DNA of 64,000 bases from Candidatus Aquabacterium excrementipullorum (GTDB lineage Bacteria; Pseudomonadota; Gammaproteobacteria; Burkholderiales; Burkholderiaceae_C). This document shows positions 38,096 through 48,842 of the stretch, in pieces. The position numbers were made by a program, and so were the translations under genes. A model generated the notes under the pieces. It had not been told where the DNA came from and searched no databases. It saw only the letters and a list, made by a program, of their open reading frames with translations. The DNA lies in the NCBI GenBank assembly GCA_019112875.1, contig DXIO01000091.1:58507-122506 (forward strand), in the 5' to 3' direction. Positions within the stretch are counted from its first letter, which is position 1; every line of letters begins with the position of its first letter.

Positions 38096-38763
38096 GCCGT
38101 GGCGACCAGGCGCTCCTTGAGCACCACGCTGCCGGTGTCCTGCGTCTCGATGAGACCGCGCTCTTCCAGATCCTTCATCACGCGGGACACCATCTCGCGC
38201 GAGGCGCCCACATGCTTGGCCAGGTCCTGGCGCGACACCTTGCCGCGGATCACCTTGGCGCCGTGGTCCTCGTCGGCCATGTCCAGCAGAGCACGGGCCA
38301 CGCGGCCGTACACGTCCAGCAAAGCCAGGGATTCGATCTGGCGGTCGGCATTGCGCAGGCGCTGCACCAGACCACGCAAGATGGCGTAGGACAGCGACGA
38401 GTTCTCCGGCAGGCAGCGGGCGAACTCCTGGCGACCCAGCACCAGCACGTCGGTCTGCACCTCGGCGCGCACCGTGGCCGAATGCGGCTCGTTGTCGATC
38501 AAGCTCATTTCGCCGATGTAGTCACCGGCTTCCAGCACAGCCAGGATCACCTCGCGGCCACGCTCGTCGGCGGCGACCACGCGGGCACGGCCGGTCAGCA
38601 GGATGAACAGGGAGTTGGTCTTGCGCCCGCGTTCGACGATCAGCTCGCCCCGGCGGTAGCGGCGCTTGACCACGCTCTCGGCGATGGACTCCGCCTGCGC
38701 CTGGGTGAGCATGGAGAACAGCGGCACGCGCCGGATCAGATCGAGGTTGGACAACATGGCCAT
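38092..38763 (-). CDS. Crp/Fnr family transcriptional regulator
   Basis: 'MAMLSNLDLIRRVPLFSMLTQAQAESIAESVVKRRYRRGELIVERG...' cNMP fold; HTH 'RQDLAKHVGASREMVSRVMKDLEERGLIE'; GAGGAG SD before 38763. Confidence 0.93.
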   Translation of the reverse strand: MAMLSNLDLIRRVPLFSMLTQAQAESIAESVVKRRYRRGELIVERGRKTNSLFILLTGRARVVAADERGREVILAVLEAGDYIGEMSLIDNEPHSATVRAEVQTDVLVLGRQEFARCLPENSSLSYAILRGLVQRLRNADRQIESLALLDVYGRVARALLDMADEDHGAKVIRGKVSRQDLAKHVGASREMVSRVMKDLEERGLIETQDTGSVVLKERLVATA

Positions 38764-39047
38764 GGCAGCTCCTCTTTGGTGCCTTGCGGTTGCATATGCA
38801 ATCGGGTTTGGGGTGGTTCGTCGACGCCCGCAGCACGGCCAAACCAGCCCGTGCGACGTGCAGTCCGTCACCAGTCCCTACAATTTTCGGCATCGGTGCC
38901 GGAATTTTTAGACATTTTTTCGTTTTGCGTGCGAAGACCATGTCCGAAGGTGCACCGACAAAGATGGCCATTAAAAGAATTGATGCCCTCACACCCCTTG
39001 CGAAACACGGCGCTGGCGCACAATTCGTGCCTGAAAGGCTCCTCTAG

Positions 39048-40007
<960 letters not shown>

Positions 40008-40061
40008 TCGCCGGGAAATGGGCCTTCCGGCGCATGCCGGCGGCGCCTGATTGGCCTGAAG

Positions 40062-40090
40062 TTGGCGAATGCGCTATTTCTGGCTATAAT
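40062..40090 (+). promoter_or_regulatory. Sigma-70 promoter for rpmB-rpmG
   Basis: TTGGCG-N17-TATAAT. Confidence 0.8.
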
Positions 40091-40259
40091 CTCGGTTTTC
40101 CCAAATTCGTCCCGGCTTTTGGGGCGGTTACTTTGGCTCTTTGAGCTTTGGTGCTGCTAGAAGCCGGAAGGGTGAGTTACCCAAGCACAGGTTTCGGTCT
40201 GTCCTTGCTCTGCCCACCGATCCGCAACATAACGCCTAATCAGCGAACGGAGAAGCGTC

Positions 40260-40493
40260 ATGGCACGCGTCTGTCAAGTCACGGGCAAGGGCCCGATGGT
40301 GGGGAACAATGTTTCCCACGCCAACAACAAAACCAAGCGTCGTTTCCTGCCCAACCTGCAGTACCGCCGCTTCTGGGTCGAGAGCGAAAACCGTTGGGTG
40401 CGCCTGCGCATCAGCACGGCCGCTCTGCGTTTGATCGACAAGGTGGGCATCGACCAGGTCCTGACGGACCTGCGTGCCCGCGGCGAACTGTGA
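40260..40493 (+). CDS. rpmB: 50S ribosomal protein L28
   Basis: [52 protein letters not shown]... Confidence 0.98.
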   Translation: MARVCQVTGKGPMVGNNVSHANNKTKRRFLPNLQYRRFWVESENRWVRLRISTAALRLIDKVGIDQVLTDLRARGEL

Positions 40494-40508
40494 TTGGAGA
40501 GGTGAACC

Positions 40509-40679
40509 ATGGCTGCTAAAGGCGGACGCGAAAAGATCAAGCTGGAATCCACTGCGGGTACCGGCCACTTCTACACCACCACCAAGAACAAGAAGACCAC
40601 GCCCGAAAAGCTGGAATTCAACAAGTTCGACCCCAAGGCTCGCAAGCACGTGGCCTACAAAGAAGTGAAGCTGAAGTAA
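40509..40679 (+). CDS. rpmG: 50S ribosomal protein L33
   Basis: [56 protein letters not shown] (56 aa; below track cut-off). Confidence 0.97.
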   Translation: MAAKGGREKIKLESTAGTGHFYTTTKNKKTTPEKLEFNKFDPKARKHVAYKEVKLK

Positions 40680-40700
40680 TCCTTCCGCTGCTTTCTCAAG

Positions 40701-40739
40701 AAACCGCCCAGGCCCACGCCTCGGCGGTTTTTGTTTTTT
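40701..40739 (+). terminator. Intrinsic terminator of rpmBG
   Basis: AAACCGCC...GGCGGTTTTTGTTTTTTG. Confidence 0.88.
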
Positions 40740-40789
40740 GCCCTCCGCTCATGGACAATCCAACGCCGGCTGGAGGCATGCAACGGCCT

Positions 40790-41045
40790 CAGCATGCCGC
40801 CCCCCCGAAGGGGCGAGGCTGCGCTGGGCAGGGCGACTGGGTGGCGTCGAGGAGCGCAGGCTTGGGCAGGTTGCCCCTGGCCTGTGGCCAGGGGATGGCG
40901 AGGATGTCTGAGGGCCCTCTGGGCCCGAGTTCCGCAGCCACCTGCCCAAGCCGAGCACCGCAGAGCAGTCCTGCCTGCGGCAGGACCGCCACCCGTGGAG
41001 CCATGCCCAGCGCAGCCTCGCCCCGGAGCCCCCACAAGGCATGCT
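40790..41045. repeat. Large nested palindromic intergenic element (about 250 bp)
   Basis: Exact 20-bp inverted repeat GGGGCGAGGCTGCGCTGGGC (40810-40829) / GCCCAGCGCAGCCTCGCCCC (41005-41024); inner 13-bp inverted repeat GGCTTGGGCAGGT (40859-40871) / ACCTGCCCAAGCC (40940-40952); perfect hairpins CCCCTGGCC-TGT-GGCCAGGGG (40874-40894) and GTCCTGCC-TGC-GGCAGGAC (40968-40986). Confidence 0.85.
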
Positions 41046-41053
41046 CCGAATAC

Positions 41054-41087
41054 AAAAAAGCCTCGCTAGAAACCAGCGAGGCTTTTT
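41054..41087. terminator. Bidirectional intrinsic terminator downstream of the desaturase gene
   Basis: AAAAAAGCCTCGCT-AGAAACC-AGCGAGGCTTTTT. Confidence 0.9.
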
Positions 41088-41107
41088 AGAGAGAGCGGCT
41101 TTAAAAC

Positions 41108-42334
41108 TTAGGCGTGCGCAGCCCGCAGCTTCAGCGAGAACTCCTGCAGCGCCTTGATCCCGCTGCCCTCGGCCCGCTGACACCAGGCCTGCAGATCCAC
41201 CACCAGTTGCTCCCCCGACACGTTCGTGCGCGTCCATACCTGGCGCAGTTCTTCACGCATCGTCAGCAGCTTGTCCAGGCTCGGGTGCTCCGCGCGCGCC
41301 TTCTCGATGTCGATGCGCAGCGAATGCGGCACCTTCTCGTCATCGCGGTGCATCCAGTGGCGCACCTTCTGCAGCTTGACCGCCGCCGCCTGCTGCCCAT
41401 TGGACTTCAGGCGCGACAACTCGGCAGAGCACGCCGCACGCACCTCACGCGCATAGGAAGCCATCAACTCATAACGGTGGGCCGCCAGGGCCTCCAGCGT
41501 CTTGGCATCGGCCACGGGCTTGACCTCACCCAGCGTCAGGCGAGGCGGCACCTTGCGCACCTTGGCCAGCTTGAGCATCTCCAGGCCACGGATGTAGGTC
41601 CAGCCGATGTCGAACTCGTACGACTTGACGGACAGCTTGGCCGAGGTTGGGTAGGTGTGGTGGTTGTTGTGCAGCTCTTCGCCACCGATCAGGATGCCCC
41701 AGGGGCTGATGTTGGTGGAGGCATCGGCCGCCTCGAAGTTGCGGTAGCCCCACCAGTGGCCCAGGCCGTTGATGATGCCGGCGGCGGTGATCGGGATCCA
41801 CAGCATCTGCACGGCCCACACGGTGATGCCGATGGCGCCGAACAGGGCGATGTCGATCAGGAACATCAGGAACACGCCCTTGGCCGAGAAGCGCGTATAG
41901 ACATTGCGCTCCAGCCAGTCGTTGGGGGTGTTGTGGCCGTACTTGGCCAGGGTCTCTTTGCGGGCGGCCTCTTCGGCGTACAACTCGCGGCCGCGCAGCA
42001 GCACGGTCTTGATGCCGTGGGCGACGGGGCTGTGGGGGTCTTCTTCCGTCTCGCACTTGGCGTGGTGCTTGCGGTGCACGGCCACCCATTCCTTGGTGAC
42101 GGTGGCGGTCGTGAGCCACAGCCAAAAGCGGAAGAAGTGCGAGGCGATCGGGTGCAGGTCCAGCGAACGGTGCGCCTGGCAACGGTGCAGGAAGATCGTG
42201 ACGGACGCGATGGTGATGTGCGTCAGCACCAGGGTGTAGAGCACCACCTGCCACCAGGCGGCGTCCAGGAGTCCGTCGGACAGCCAGCTGACCACAGAAT
42301 CCAGCAGAGCCGAGGACGTCAGGAAATCAAGCAT
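41108..42334 (-). CDS. Acyl-CoA/fatty acid desaturase (delta-9 type)
   Basis: His boxes 'HRCQAHRS', 'HRKHHAKCETEEDPHSP', 'HNNHHTYP'. Confidence 0.93.
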   Translation of the reverse strand: MLDFLTSSALLDSVVSWLSDGLLDAAWWQVVLYTLVLTHITIASVTIFLHRCQAHRSLDLHPIASHFFRFWLWLTTATVTKEWVAVHRKHHAKCETEEDPHSPVAHGIKTVLLRGRELYAEEAARKETLAKYGHNTPNDWLERNVYTRFSAKGVFLMFLIDIALFGAIGITVWAVQMLWIPITAAGIINGLGHWWGYRNFEAADASTNISPWGILIGGEELHNNHHTYPTSAKLSVKSYEFDIGWTYIRGLEMLKLAKVRKVPPRLTLGEVKPVADAKTLEALAAHRYELMASYAREVRAACSAELSRLKSNGQQAAAVKLQKVRHWMHRDDEKVPHSLRIDIEKARAEHPSLDKLLTMREELRQVWTRTNVSGEQLVVDLQAWCQRAEGSGIKALQEFSLKLRAAHA

Positions 42335-42574
42335 CTAAAAGACCTCACAGAGAACGCGCGATTGTATTAGAGCCCCGACGTTCTTCCACTTGCTGCAACG
42401 CAAGATCACCTGAAGGAGTGGTGGTGGGGGCGCACCGCACTCCGTCGCCAGTGTGAGGCTGCAGGGATGGCGCAGTGTCAGGGTAAGACCCATCAAATGC
42501 GCGGTATTCACGAGACTGTCCGTTTTTGCCTCGTTCAGCAAGCGTTCACCTTGCAGACAGACCTGAAGTGGTGC

Positions 42575-43375
42575 TCAAAGTTCCGAAGACAAGGCTTCGG
42601 CGATCTCGTCGTGCAGGCGGGTGGCCAGGGCGCGGCGGTCGGCGTGGGTCACACGCTCGGGCGGCAGCACGGTCACGTTGACGGTAAGGTTTTCCGCGCA
42701 GGCGATCCACCACAGGGACTGGACCAGCGAGGTGTCGCCCACGTAGGCCGCCGCCGGGCTGACGGCGTTGTGCGCATCGCTGTAGCGGATGGCGATCGGC
42801 TGCACGGGCACGTCGGCGTCGATGGCCGATTGCAGCAGGTTCGCGTGGAAGTGCAGCAGGCGGTGGCCGTCGCCGGTGGTGCCTTCGGGGAAGACGGCGG
42901 CGGTGTGGCCATCGCGCAGGGTCTGGGTGAGCAGGCCCATGGCGCGCATGGCGTCACGGCGGCGGGCGCGCTCCAGGTAGATGGTGCCGGCCAGGGTCAC
43001 CATGCGGCCGACGATGGGCCACTGCCCGACTTCGGCCTTGGAGACGAAGCGGCTGGGATCGGTGGCGTTGATGGCCATGATGTCCATCCAGGACACGTGG
43101 TTGCCGACGATCAACTTGGCACTGGGATGCGGCGTGCCCCTGACAAGCAGCTTGGCGCCCAGGCAATGGAACACGGCGGCCGACCAGAGGCGCACATTGG
43201 CTTGCTGAGTGGCATGGTCCATGGCCTCGAAGCGCCAGCGCATGATCAGCGAGACACGCCACAGGTAGACGGCCATGTGCAGGATGCGTTTGATCGCGCG
43301 CAGCCGCCGTGCCCAGCCGATGTCGGCGTCGGGCCGGATCAGCGCGCTGGCGTCGGTGGCGGAGCGGTCGGACAT
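42575..43375 (-). CDS. 1-acyl-sn-glycerol-3-phosphate acyltransferase family protein
   Basis: 'VGNHVSWMDIMAI' (HX4D) and 'AVFPEGTTGDG'. Confidence 0.9.
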   Translation of the reverse strand: MSDRSATDASALIRPDADIGWARRLRAIKRILHMAVYLWRVSLIMRWRFEAMDHATQQANVRLWSAAVFHCLGAKLLVRGTPHPSAKLIVGNHVSWMDIMAINATDPSRFVSKAEVGQWPIVGRMVTLAGTIYLERARRRDAMRAMGLLTQTLRDGHTAAVFPEGTTGDGHRLLHFHANLLQSAIDADVPVQPIAIRYSDAHNAVSPAAAYVGDTSLVQSLWWIACAENLTVNVTVLPPERVTHADRRALATRLHDEIAEALSSEL

Positions 43376-43400
43376 AGCGGTACTGCCAGGCTCTGGGCGA

Positions 43401-44744
43401 TCAGGCGCCTGCGGTCTCGGCTTCGTGCGCGATCTGGCCGGCCACCAGCGTGGCGCGCACGCGCCCCGGCAGCTCGAACCCGGTCGATTCGTAGGCGAAG
43501 GGCGTGTGACAGCCCTGGCTGACCAGCTGGCTGCCGTCGACCTTCCAGCTCACGGTGGGGTCGAAAATGCAGACATCGGCCACGCCGCCCTGCACCAGGC
43601 GGCCGGCGCTGGAGGCCAGCGAGCCGATGGCCTCGCCCAGCACCTTGACCGGGCCGCTGGTGACGGTGGCCAGGGCGGCGGCCAGGCGCTTGCCATCCAG
43701 CGATGCGGCCGGGCCGGCTTCCAGGCCCGCGCCCTTGAGGGCCAGGCTGAGCAGCAGCTCCAGGCCGGTGGCGCCGGGCTCGGCTTCGCCGAAGGGCAGC
43801 ATCTTCTCGTCTTCGCTGACGGGGGTGTGGTCGGACACGAGGGCGTCGAGCGTGCCATCCTTGAGGGCGGCCTGCAGGGCGTCGCGGTCACGGCCCTGGC
43901 GCAGCGGCGGCACCACGCGCATGGCGGAGTTGAAGAAGCCGATGTCCATGTCGGTCAGCATCAGCGAGTTGATGCTCACATCCGCCGTGATGGGCAGGCC
44001 CTCGGCCTTGGCGCGGCGCACGATCTCGACGCCAGCGGCGCTGGACAGGCGGCACAGGTGCACGCGCGCGCCGGTGACGCGCACCAGCTCGACGATGGTG
44101 TGCAGCGCGATGGTCTCGGCGGCCACGGGCACGCCCGACAGGCCCAGGCGCGTGGCGATGGCGCCGCTGGCGGCCACGCCCTTGCCCAGCCAGGCATCCT
44201 GCGGACGCAGCCAGACGGTGTAGCCGAAGGTGGCGGCGTATTGCAGCGCGCGTTGCAGCACCTGGGTGTCGCGAACGGGGGCTTCGGCCTGTGAATAGCC
44301 CACGCAGCCGGCTTCATGCAGCTCAGCCATCTCGGTGAGGGTTTCGCCCTTCAGGCCGCGCGTGAGCGCGCCCAGCGGGAACAGGCGGCAGCGGCTGAGC
44401 TTGCGGGCACGCAGCTTGAGCATCTCGACCAGGCCGGGCTCGTCGAGCGTCGGGTCGGTGTCGGGCAGGCAGACCACGCTGGTCACGCCACCGGCAGCGG
44501 CGGCGGCCAGCTCGGATTCGAGCATGCCTTCGTGTTCGTGGCCGGGCTCGCGCAGGCGCACGGCCAGGTCCACCAGGCCGGGGGCGACGATGCAACCGGT
44601 CGCGTCGATCACGCGGTCGGCATCGAAATCGGCGTTGACCTGGCCGATGCTGACGATGCGGCCGGTGGCCAGGGCCAGGTCACCAACGGTGTCGAGGCCA
44701 CCCACGGGGTCGATCAGGCGACCGTTCTTGATCAGGACTTTCAT
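43401..44744 (-). CDS. pyrC': Dihydroorotase-like protein, probably non-catalytic (PyrC')
   Basis: MKVLIKNGRLIDPVGGLDTVGDLALATGRIVSIGQ... amidohydrolase family; metal-binding HxH replaced ('DLAVRLREPG'); adjacent to pyrB. Confidence 0.85.
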   Translation of the reverse strand: MKVLIKNGRLIDPVGGLDTVGDLALATGRIVSIGQVNADFDADRVIDATGCIVAPGLVDLAVRLREPGHEHEGMLESELAAAAAGGVTSVVCLPDTDPTLDEPGLVEMLKLRARKLSRCRLFPLGALTRGLKGETLTEMAELHEAGCVGYSQAEAPVRDTQVLQRALQYAATFGYTVWLRPQDAWLGKGVAASGAIATRLGLSGVPVAAETIALHTIVELVRVTGARVHLCRLSSAAGVEIVRRAKAEGLPITADVSINSLMLTDMDIGFFNSAMRVVPPLRQGRDRDALQAALKDGTLDALVSDHTPVSEDEKMLPFGEAEPGATGLELLLSLALKGAGLEAGPAASLDGKRLAAALATVTSGPVKVLGEAIGSLASSAGRLVQGGVADVCIFDPTVSWKVDGSQLVSQGCHTPFAYESTGFELPGRVRATLVAGQIAHEAETAGA

Positions 44745-44752
44745 ACGCGTGC

Positions 44753-45715
44753 TCAGGCGTCGTTGCCGGCGATGATGGACATGACCGCCATGCGGACGGC
44801 GATGCCGAAGGTGACCTGCGGCAGGATCACGCTCTGCGTGCCATCGGCCACGGCGGAGTCGATCTCCACGCCGCGGTTGATGGGGCCGGGGTGCATGACG
44901 ATGGCGTCCGGCTTGGCCAGCGCCAGCTTCTCGGGCGTGAGGCCGAACTCCTTGAAGAACTCGCCGGCGCTGGGCAGCATGCCGCCGGACATGCGCTCGT
45001 TCTGCAGGCGCAGCATGATCACGACGTCGGCATCGCGGATGCCTTCGGCCATGTCGTGGCACACGCGCACGCCCATCTCGCGCAGGTCGCCGGGCACCAG
45101 CGTGCGCGGGCCGACCACGCGCACCTCGGGCACGCCCAGGGTGGTCAGCGCGTGGATGTTGGAGCGGGCCACGCGCGAGTGCACGATGTCGCCCACGATG
45201 GCCACGGTCAGCTTGGTGAAGTCCTGCTTGTAGTGCCGGATCGTGTACATGTCCAGCAGCGCCTGCGTGGGATGCGCGTGGCGGCCGTCACCGGCGTTGA
45301 CCACGTGCACATGCGGCGCCACATGCTGGGCGATCAGGTAGGGCGCGCCGGATTCGGCGTGGCGCACCACGAACATGTCGGCGTGCATCGCGCTCAGGTT
45401 GGCGATGGTGTCGAGCAGGCTTTCGCCCTTGGAGGCCGACGAGCGCGCGATGTCCAGGTTGATCACGTCGGCGCTCAGGCGCTTGGCCGCGATCTCGAAG
45501 GTGGTGCGCGTGCGCGTGCTGTTCTCGAAGAACAGGTTGAAGACGCTCTTGCCGCGCAGCAGCGGGATCTTCTTGACCTCGCGGTCGTTGACGCTCACGA
45601 AGGTGCCGGCCGTGTCCAGGATCTGGTGGATCACGTCGCGGGGCAGGCCCTCGGTGCTCAGCAGGTGGATCAGCTCGCCGTGCTTGTTGAGCTGGGGGTT
45701 GCGTCGTTGCATCAA
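44753..45715 (-). CDS. pyrB: Aspartate carbamoyltransferase catalytic subunit
   Basis: '[30 protein letters not shown]', '[12 protein letters not shown]'. Confidence 0.97.
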   Translation of the reverse strand: MMQRRNPQLNKHGELIHLLSTEGLPRDVIHQILDTAGTFVSVNDREVKKIPLLRGKSVFNLFFENSTRTRTTFEIAAKRLSADVINLDIARSSASKGESLLDTIANLSAMHADMFVVRHAESGAPYLIAQHVAPHVHVVNAGDGRHAHPTQALLDMYTIRHYKQDFTKLTVAIVGDIVHSRVARSNIHALTTLGVPEVRVVGPRTLVPGDLREMGVRVCHDMAEGIRDADVVIMLRLQNERMSGGMLPSAGEFFKEFGLTPEKLALAKPDAIVMHPGPINRGVEIDSAVADGTQSVILPQVTFGIAVRMAVMSIIAGNDA

Positions 45716-46230
45716 ACCCTCTCGAAATGGAATGTGAACTGGCCGGTGGCGTCATCGCGGCCCAGGGACACGCGCTCTTCGGCCGGCAGGGTGATGCGCG
45801 CGGCCGAGAAGGCCGGCTCGATGGGCAGCTCGCGCCCGCCACGGTCCACCAGCACCACCAGGGTGACGCTGGCCGGGCGGCCGAAGTCGAACAGCTCGTT
45901 GATCACGGCGCGCGTGATGCGGCCGGTGTAGAGCACGTCGTCGATCAGCAGGATGTGGCGGCCTTCGATCTCGAAGGGGAGTTGGGTGGCATCACGCGAG
46001 ACGGCCATGCCGCGGCGGCTGAAATCGTCGCGGTGCAGGGCCGACGAGATGGTGCCGTGCGGCTCGCTGCGGCCCAGGTCCTTGCTGAGGCGTTCGGCCA
46101 GCCAGGCGCCGCCGGACCACACGCCCACGAGGGCCGTGTCCTGGTCCAGCAGCTTGCGCACGCCCTTGAGCAGGACGTCGTACAGCTGCTCGGCGTCAAG
46201 CCTCAGCGAGGGTTGGGAGGTGCTGCTCAT
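45712..46230 (-). CDS. pyrR: Bifunctional pyr operon regulator/uracil phosphoribosyltransferase-like
   Basis: '[47 protein letters not shown]'. Confidence 0.93.
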   Translation of the reverse strand: MSSTSQPSLRLDAEQLYDVLLKGVRKLLDQDTALVGVWSGGAWLAERLSKDLGRSEPHGTISSALHRDDFSRRGMAVSRDATQLPFEIEGRHILLIDDVLYTGRITRAVINELFDFGRPASVTLVVLVDRGGRELPIEPAFSAARITLPAEERVSLGRDDATGQFTFHFERV

Positions 46231-46664
46231 GGGGCGGGATCCTCCGATGAAGATGATGATGATGATGGAGCGAGGCCGCGCGCGGCAGTCTCGTCGAAAT
46301 ACTGTTGCAGGATGATGGCGGCCGAGGCCGAATCCAGGTCATCCGGGTCGTCGCGCTCGGCCTCGACGCTGGAGTAGCGCTCGTCGACCTCGTGCACGGG
46401 GAGGTGGAAGCGGCCGTTGAGCTGGCGGGCGAAGCGGCGGGCGCGCTGCGTGATCTCGTGCTCGGCGCCGTCGGGGTGGAGGGGCACGCCCACCACCAGC
46501 GCGTCGGGGCGCCACTCGTCGATCAACTTCTTGATCTGGTTGAAGCGGGCATCGCCCTCGGCCGCGATGGTGCGCAGGGGCTGGGCCTGGCGCATCAGAT
46601 CATTGCCGCAGGCCACGCCCACGCGCTTGAGGCCATAGTCGAAGGCCAGCAGAGTACTGGTCAC
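46227..46664 (-). CDS. ruvX: Holliday junction resolvase RuvX (YqgF)
   Basis: '[17 protein letters not shown]', '[28 protein letters not shown]', '[14 protein letters not shown]'. Confidence 0.94.
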   Translation of the reverse strand: MTSTLLAFDYGLKRVGVACGNDLMRQAQPLRTIAAEGDARFNQIKKLIDEWRPDALVVGVPLHPDGAEHEITQRARRFARQLNGRFHLPVHEVDERYSSVEAERDDPDDLDSASAAIILQQYFDETAARGLAPSSSSSSSEDPAP

Positions 46665-46722
46665 AGACGAGCCTCCACCCCGCGGGCTGCGGCCTGAGCG
46701 CCTTCGGGCGGCCGTGCGGCGC

Positions 46723-47304
46723 TCATGCGTGCCCGGCCTCGGACGACAGGAACCCCCGGTCGATGCCCAGCAGGGACAAGGCGCGGTCGTAGCGTTCTTC
46801 CACCGGCGTGTCGAAGATGATCTCGCGGTCGGCCGGCACGCTCAGCCAGCCATTGCGGCTGAGTTCTTCTTCGAGTTGGCCGGCGCTCCAGCCCGAGTAG
46901 CCCAGGGTGATCAGCACCTTGCGCGGGCCGGCGCCGTTGGCCATGGCTTCGAGCACGTCACGCGAGGTGGTCATCTCCAGGCCGCCGTCGATCTTGAGGG
47001 TGGAGTTGTAGTGGCCGCCCTCTTCGTCGAGCTGCTCGTGCAGCACGAAGCCGCGCTCGGTCTGCACCGGGCCGCCCAGGTAGACAGGCGTGGCCAGCAG
47101 GTCGTCGCGCTCGAGCACCAGATCGACCTTCTCGAACAGCTGCTGCACGCCGATCTCGATCGGACGGTTGATGATCAGCCCCAACGCGCCGCGTTCGGTA
47201 TGCTCACACATGTACACCACCGCGCCCGCGAAATTGCCATCGGTCATGCCCGGCATGGCAATCAGGAACTGGTTGGTGAGGTTGATCGGGGGGCTGTCGG
47301 ACAT
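46723..47304 (-). CDS. YqgE/AlgH family protein
   Basis: '[40 protein letters not shown]'. Confidence 0.95.
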   Translation of the reverse strand: MSDSPPINLTNQFLIAMPGMTDGNFAGAVVYMCEHTERGALGLIINRPIEIGVQQLFEKVDLVLERDDLLATPVYLGGPVQTERGFVLHEQLDEEGGHYNSTLKIDGGLEMTTSRDVLEAMANGAGPRKVLITLGYSGWSAGQLEEELSRNGWLSVPADREIIFDTPVEERYDRALSLLGIDRGFLSSEAGHA

Positions 47305-47354
47305 GGGCGGGATTTTAAGTCCTGCGCGATCCCCTCCGCTGACGATGGAACACG

Positions 47355-48839
47355 ATGAGTGAACAGATCGACGCCGCCCTGGTTTGGTTTCGCCGGGATT
47401 TGCGCCACACCGACCATGCGGCGCTGTACCACGCCCTGAAAAATGCCCGCAAGGTGTGGTGCGCCTTCGTGCTGGACACGGACATCCTGGCCCCCCTGCC
47501 CCGCCAGGACCGCCGGGTGGCCTTCATCCTGGACAGCCTGACGGAGCTGGACGAGGGCTTGAAGGCCCTCAAGCGCGGATCCGGCCTCATCGTGCGCCAC
47601 GGCAGCGCGCTCAAGGAGCTGCCGCGCCTGGCGGCCGAGCTGGGGGTGCAGGCCGTCTACGCCAACCACGACGACGACCCGGCCGCCCTCGCCCGCGACG
47701 CCGCCGTGCGCGGCAAGCTCAGCGACCTGGGCGCGGCCCTGTACACCACCAAGGATTGCGTGATCTTCGAGCGCAACGAGGTGCTGACCGGCAACGACAC
47801 GCCCTATGGCGTCTTCACGCCCTACAAGAACGCCTGGCTGCGCAAGCTGGAACCGTTCTATGTGAAGCCCTACCCCGTGGACCGCCACGCCGGGCATCTG
47901 GCCGCCATCCCGGACAAGATCGCCCCCCAACCCCACGTGCCCTCGCTGGCCGACATCGGTTTCGAGCCCTGCGACGACCTGAAGGTGCCCGCCGGCATGA
48001 GCGGCGCCGAAGCCCTGCTGGACGACTTCCTGCCCCGGCTGGACCGCTACGACGAGACGCGTGATTTCCCGGCCGTGAAGGGCCCCAGCTACCTGTCGAC
48101 CCACCTGCGCTTCGGCACCGTCAGCATCCGCCGCCTCGCTGGCATCGCCTGGGAGCACGCGCAAAAAGGCTCGCGCGGCGCGCAGGTCTGGCTATCGGAG
48201 CTGGTCTGGCGCGATTTCTACCACCAGATCCTCTTTCACCACCCGCACGTGGTGGGCCACGCCTACAAGCGCGACTACGAGCGCATCAAGTGGCGGCGCG
48301 GCAAGGAGGCCGAGGCCGATTTCCTGGCCTGGTGCGAGGGCCGCACCGGCTACCCGCTGGTGGACGCGGCCATGCGCCAGATCAACCAGACGGGCTACAT
48401 GCACAACCGCCTGCGCATGGTGGTGGCCAGCTTCCTGGTGAAGGATCTGGGCATCGACTGGCGCCGGGGCGAGGCCTACTTCGCCGAGAAACTGCTGGAT
48501 TTCGACCTGGCGGCCAACAACGGCGGCTGGCAGTGGGCGGCCTCGACCGGCTGCGATGCGCAACCCTGGTTCCGCATCTTCAACCCGGTCAACCAGAGCG
48601 AGAAGTTCGATCCGCAGGGCAAGTTCATCCGGCGCTATGTGCCGGAACTGGACGCGCTGCCCGAACGCGCCCTGCATGCGCCCTGGCAGGCCAGGCCGGC
48701 GGATCTGCCGGAGGGCTTCAAGCTCGGGCGGGACTACCCCAAGCCCATCGTGGACCACGACAAGGCCCGGCAGGAAACGCTGGACCGCTACGGCGTTCTC
48801 AAGAGCGACGACAAACCCGCCGCCAAGCCACGCCGCTAG
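47355..48839 (+). CDS. phrB: Deoxyribodipyrimidine photolyase (CPD class I type)
   Basis: 'ALVWFRRDLRHTDHAALYHAL', 'WRRGEAYFAEKLLDFDLAANNGGWQWAASTGCDAQPWFRIFNP'. Confidence 0.95.
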   Translation: MSEQIDAALVWFRRDLRHTDHAALYHALKNARKVWCAFVLDTDILAPLPRQDRRVAFILDSLTELDEGLKALKRGSGLIVRHGSALKELPRLAAELGVQAVYANHDDDPAALARDAAVRGKLSDLGAALYTTKDCVIFERNEVLTGNDTPYGVFTPYKNAWLRKLEPFYVKPYPVDRHAGHLAAIPDKIAPQPHVPSLADIGFEPCDDLKVPAGMSGAEALLDDFLPRLDRYDETRDFPAVKGPSYLSTHLRFGTVSIRRLAGIAWEHAQKGSRGAQVWLSELVWRDFYHQILFHHPHVVGHAYKRDYERIKWRRGKEAEADFLAWCEGRTGYPLVDAAMRQINQTGYMHNRLRMVVASFLVKDLGIDWRRGEAYFAEKLLDFDLAANNGGWQWAASTGCDAQPWFRIFNPVNQSEKFDPQGKFIRRYVPELDALPERALHAPWQARPADLPEGFKLGRDYPKPIVDHDKARQETLDRYGVLKSDDKPAAKPRR

Positions 48840-48842
48840 CGC

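Noticed and set aside
38885-38915. TTCGGCATCGGTGCCGGAATTTTT hairpin plus T-tract as a plus-strand terminator
   Set aside because: No plus-strand gene ends just upstream; both flanking genes are divergent, so it is more likely part of the promoter region or chance. Not called.
44745-45062. N-terminal extension of the dihydroorotase-like ORF (553 aa in track)
   Set aside because: The extra 106 codons lie out of frame inside pyrB and encode low-complexity sequence; MKVLIKNGRLIDP at 44744 is the natural start.
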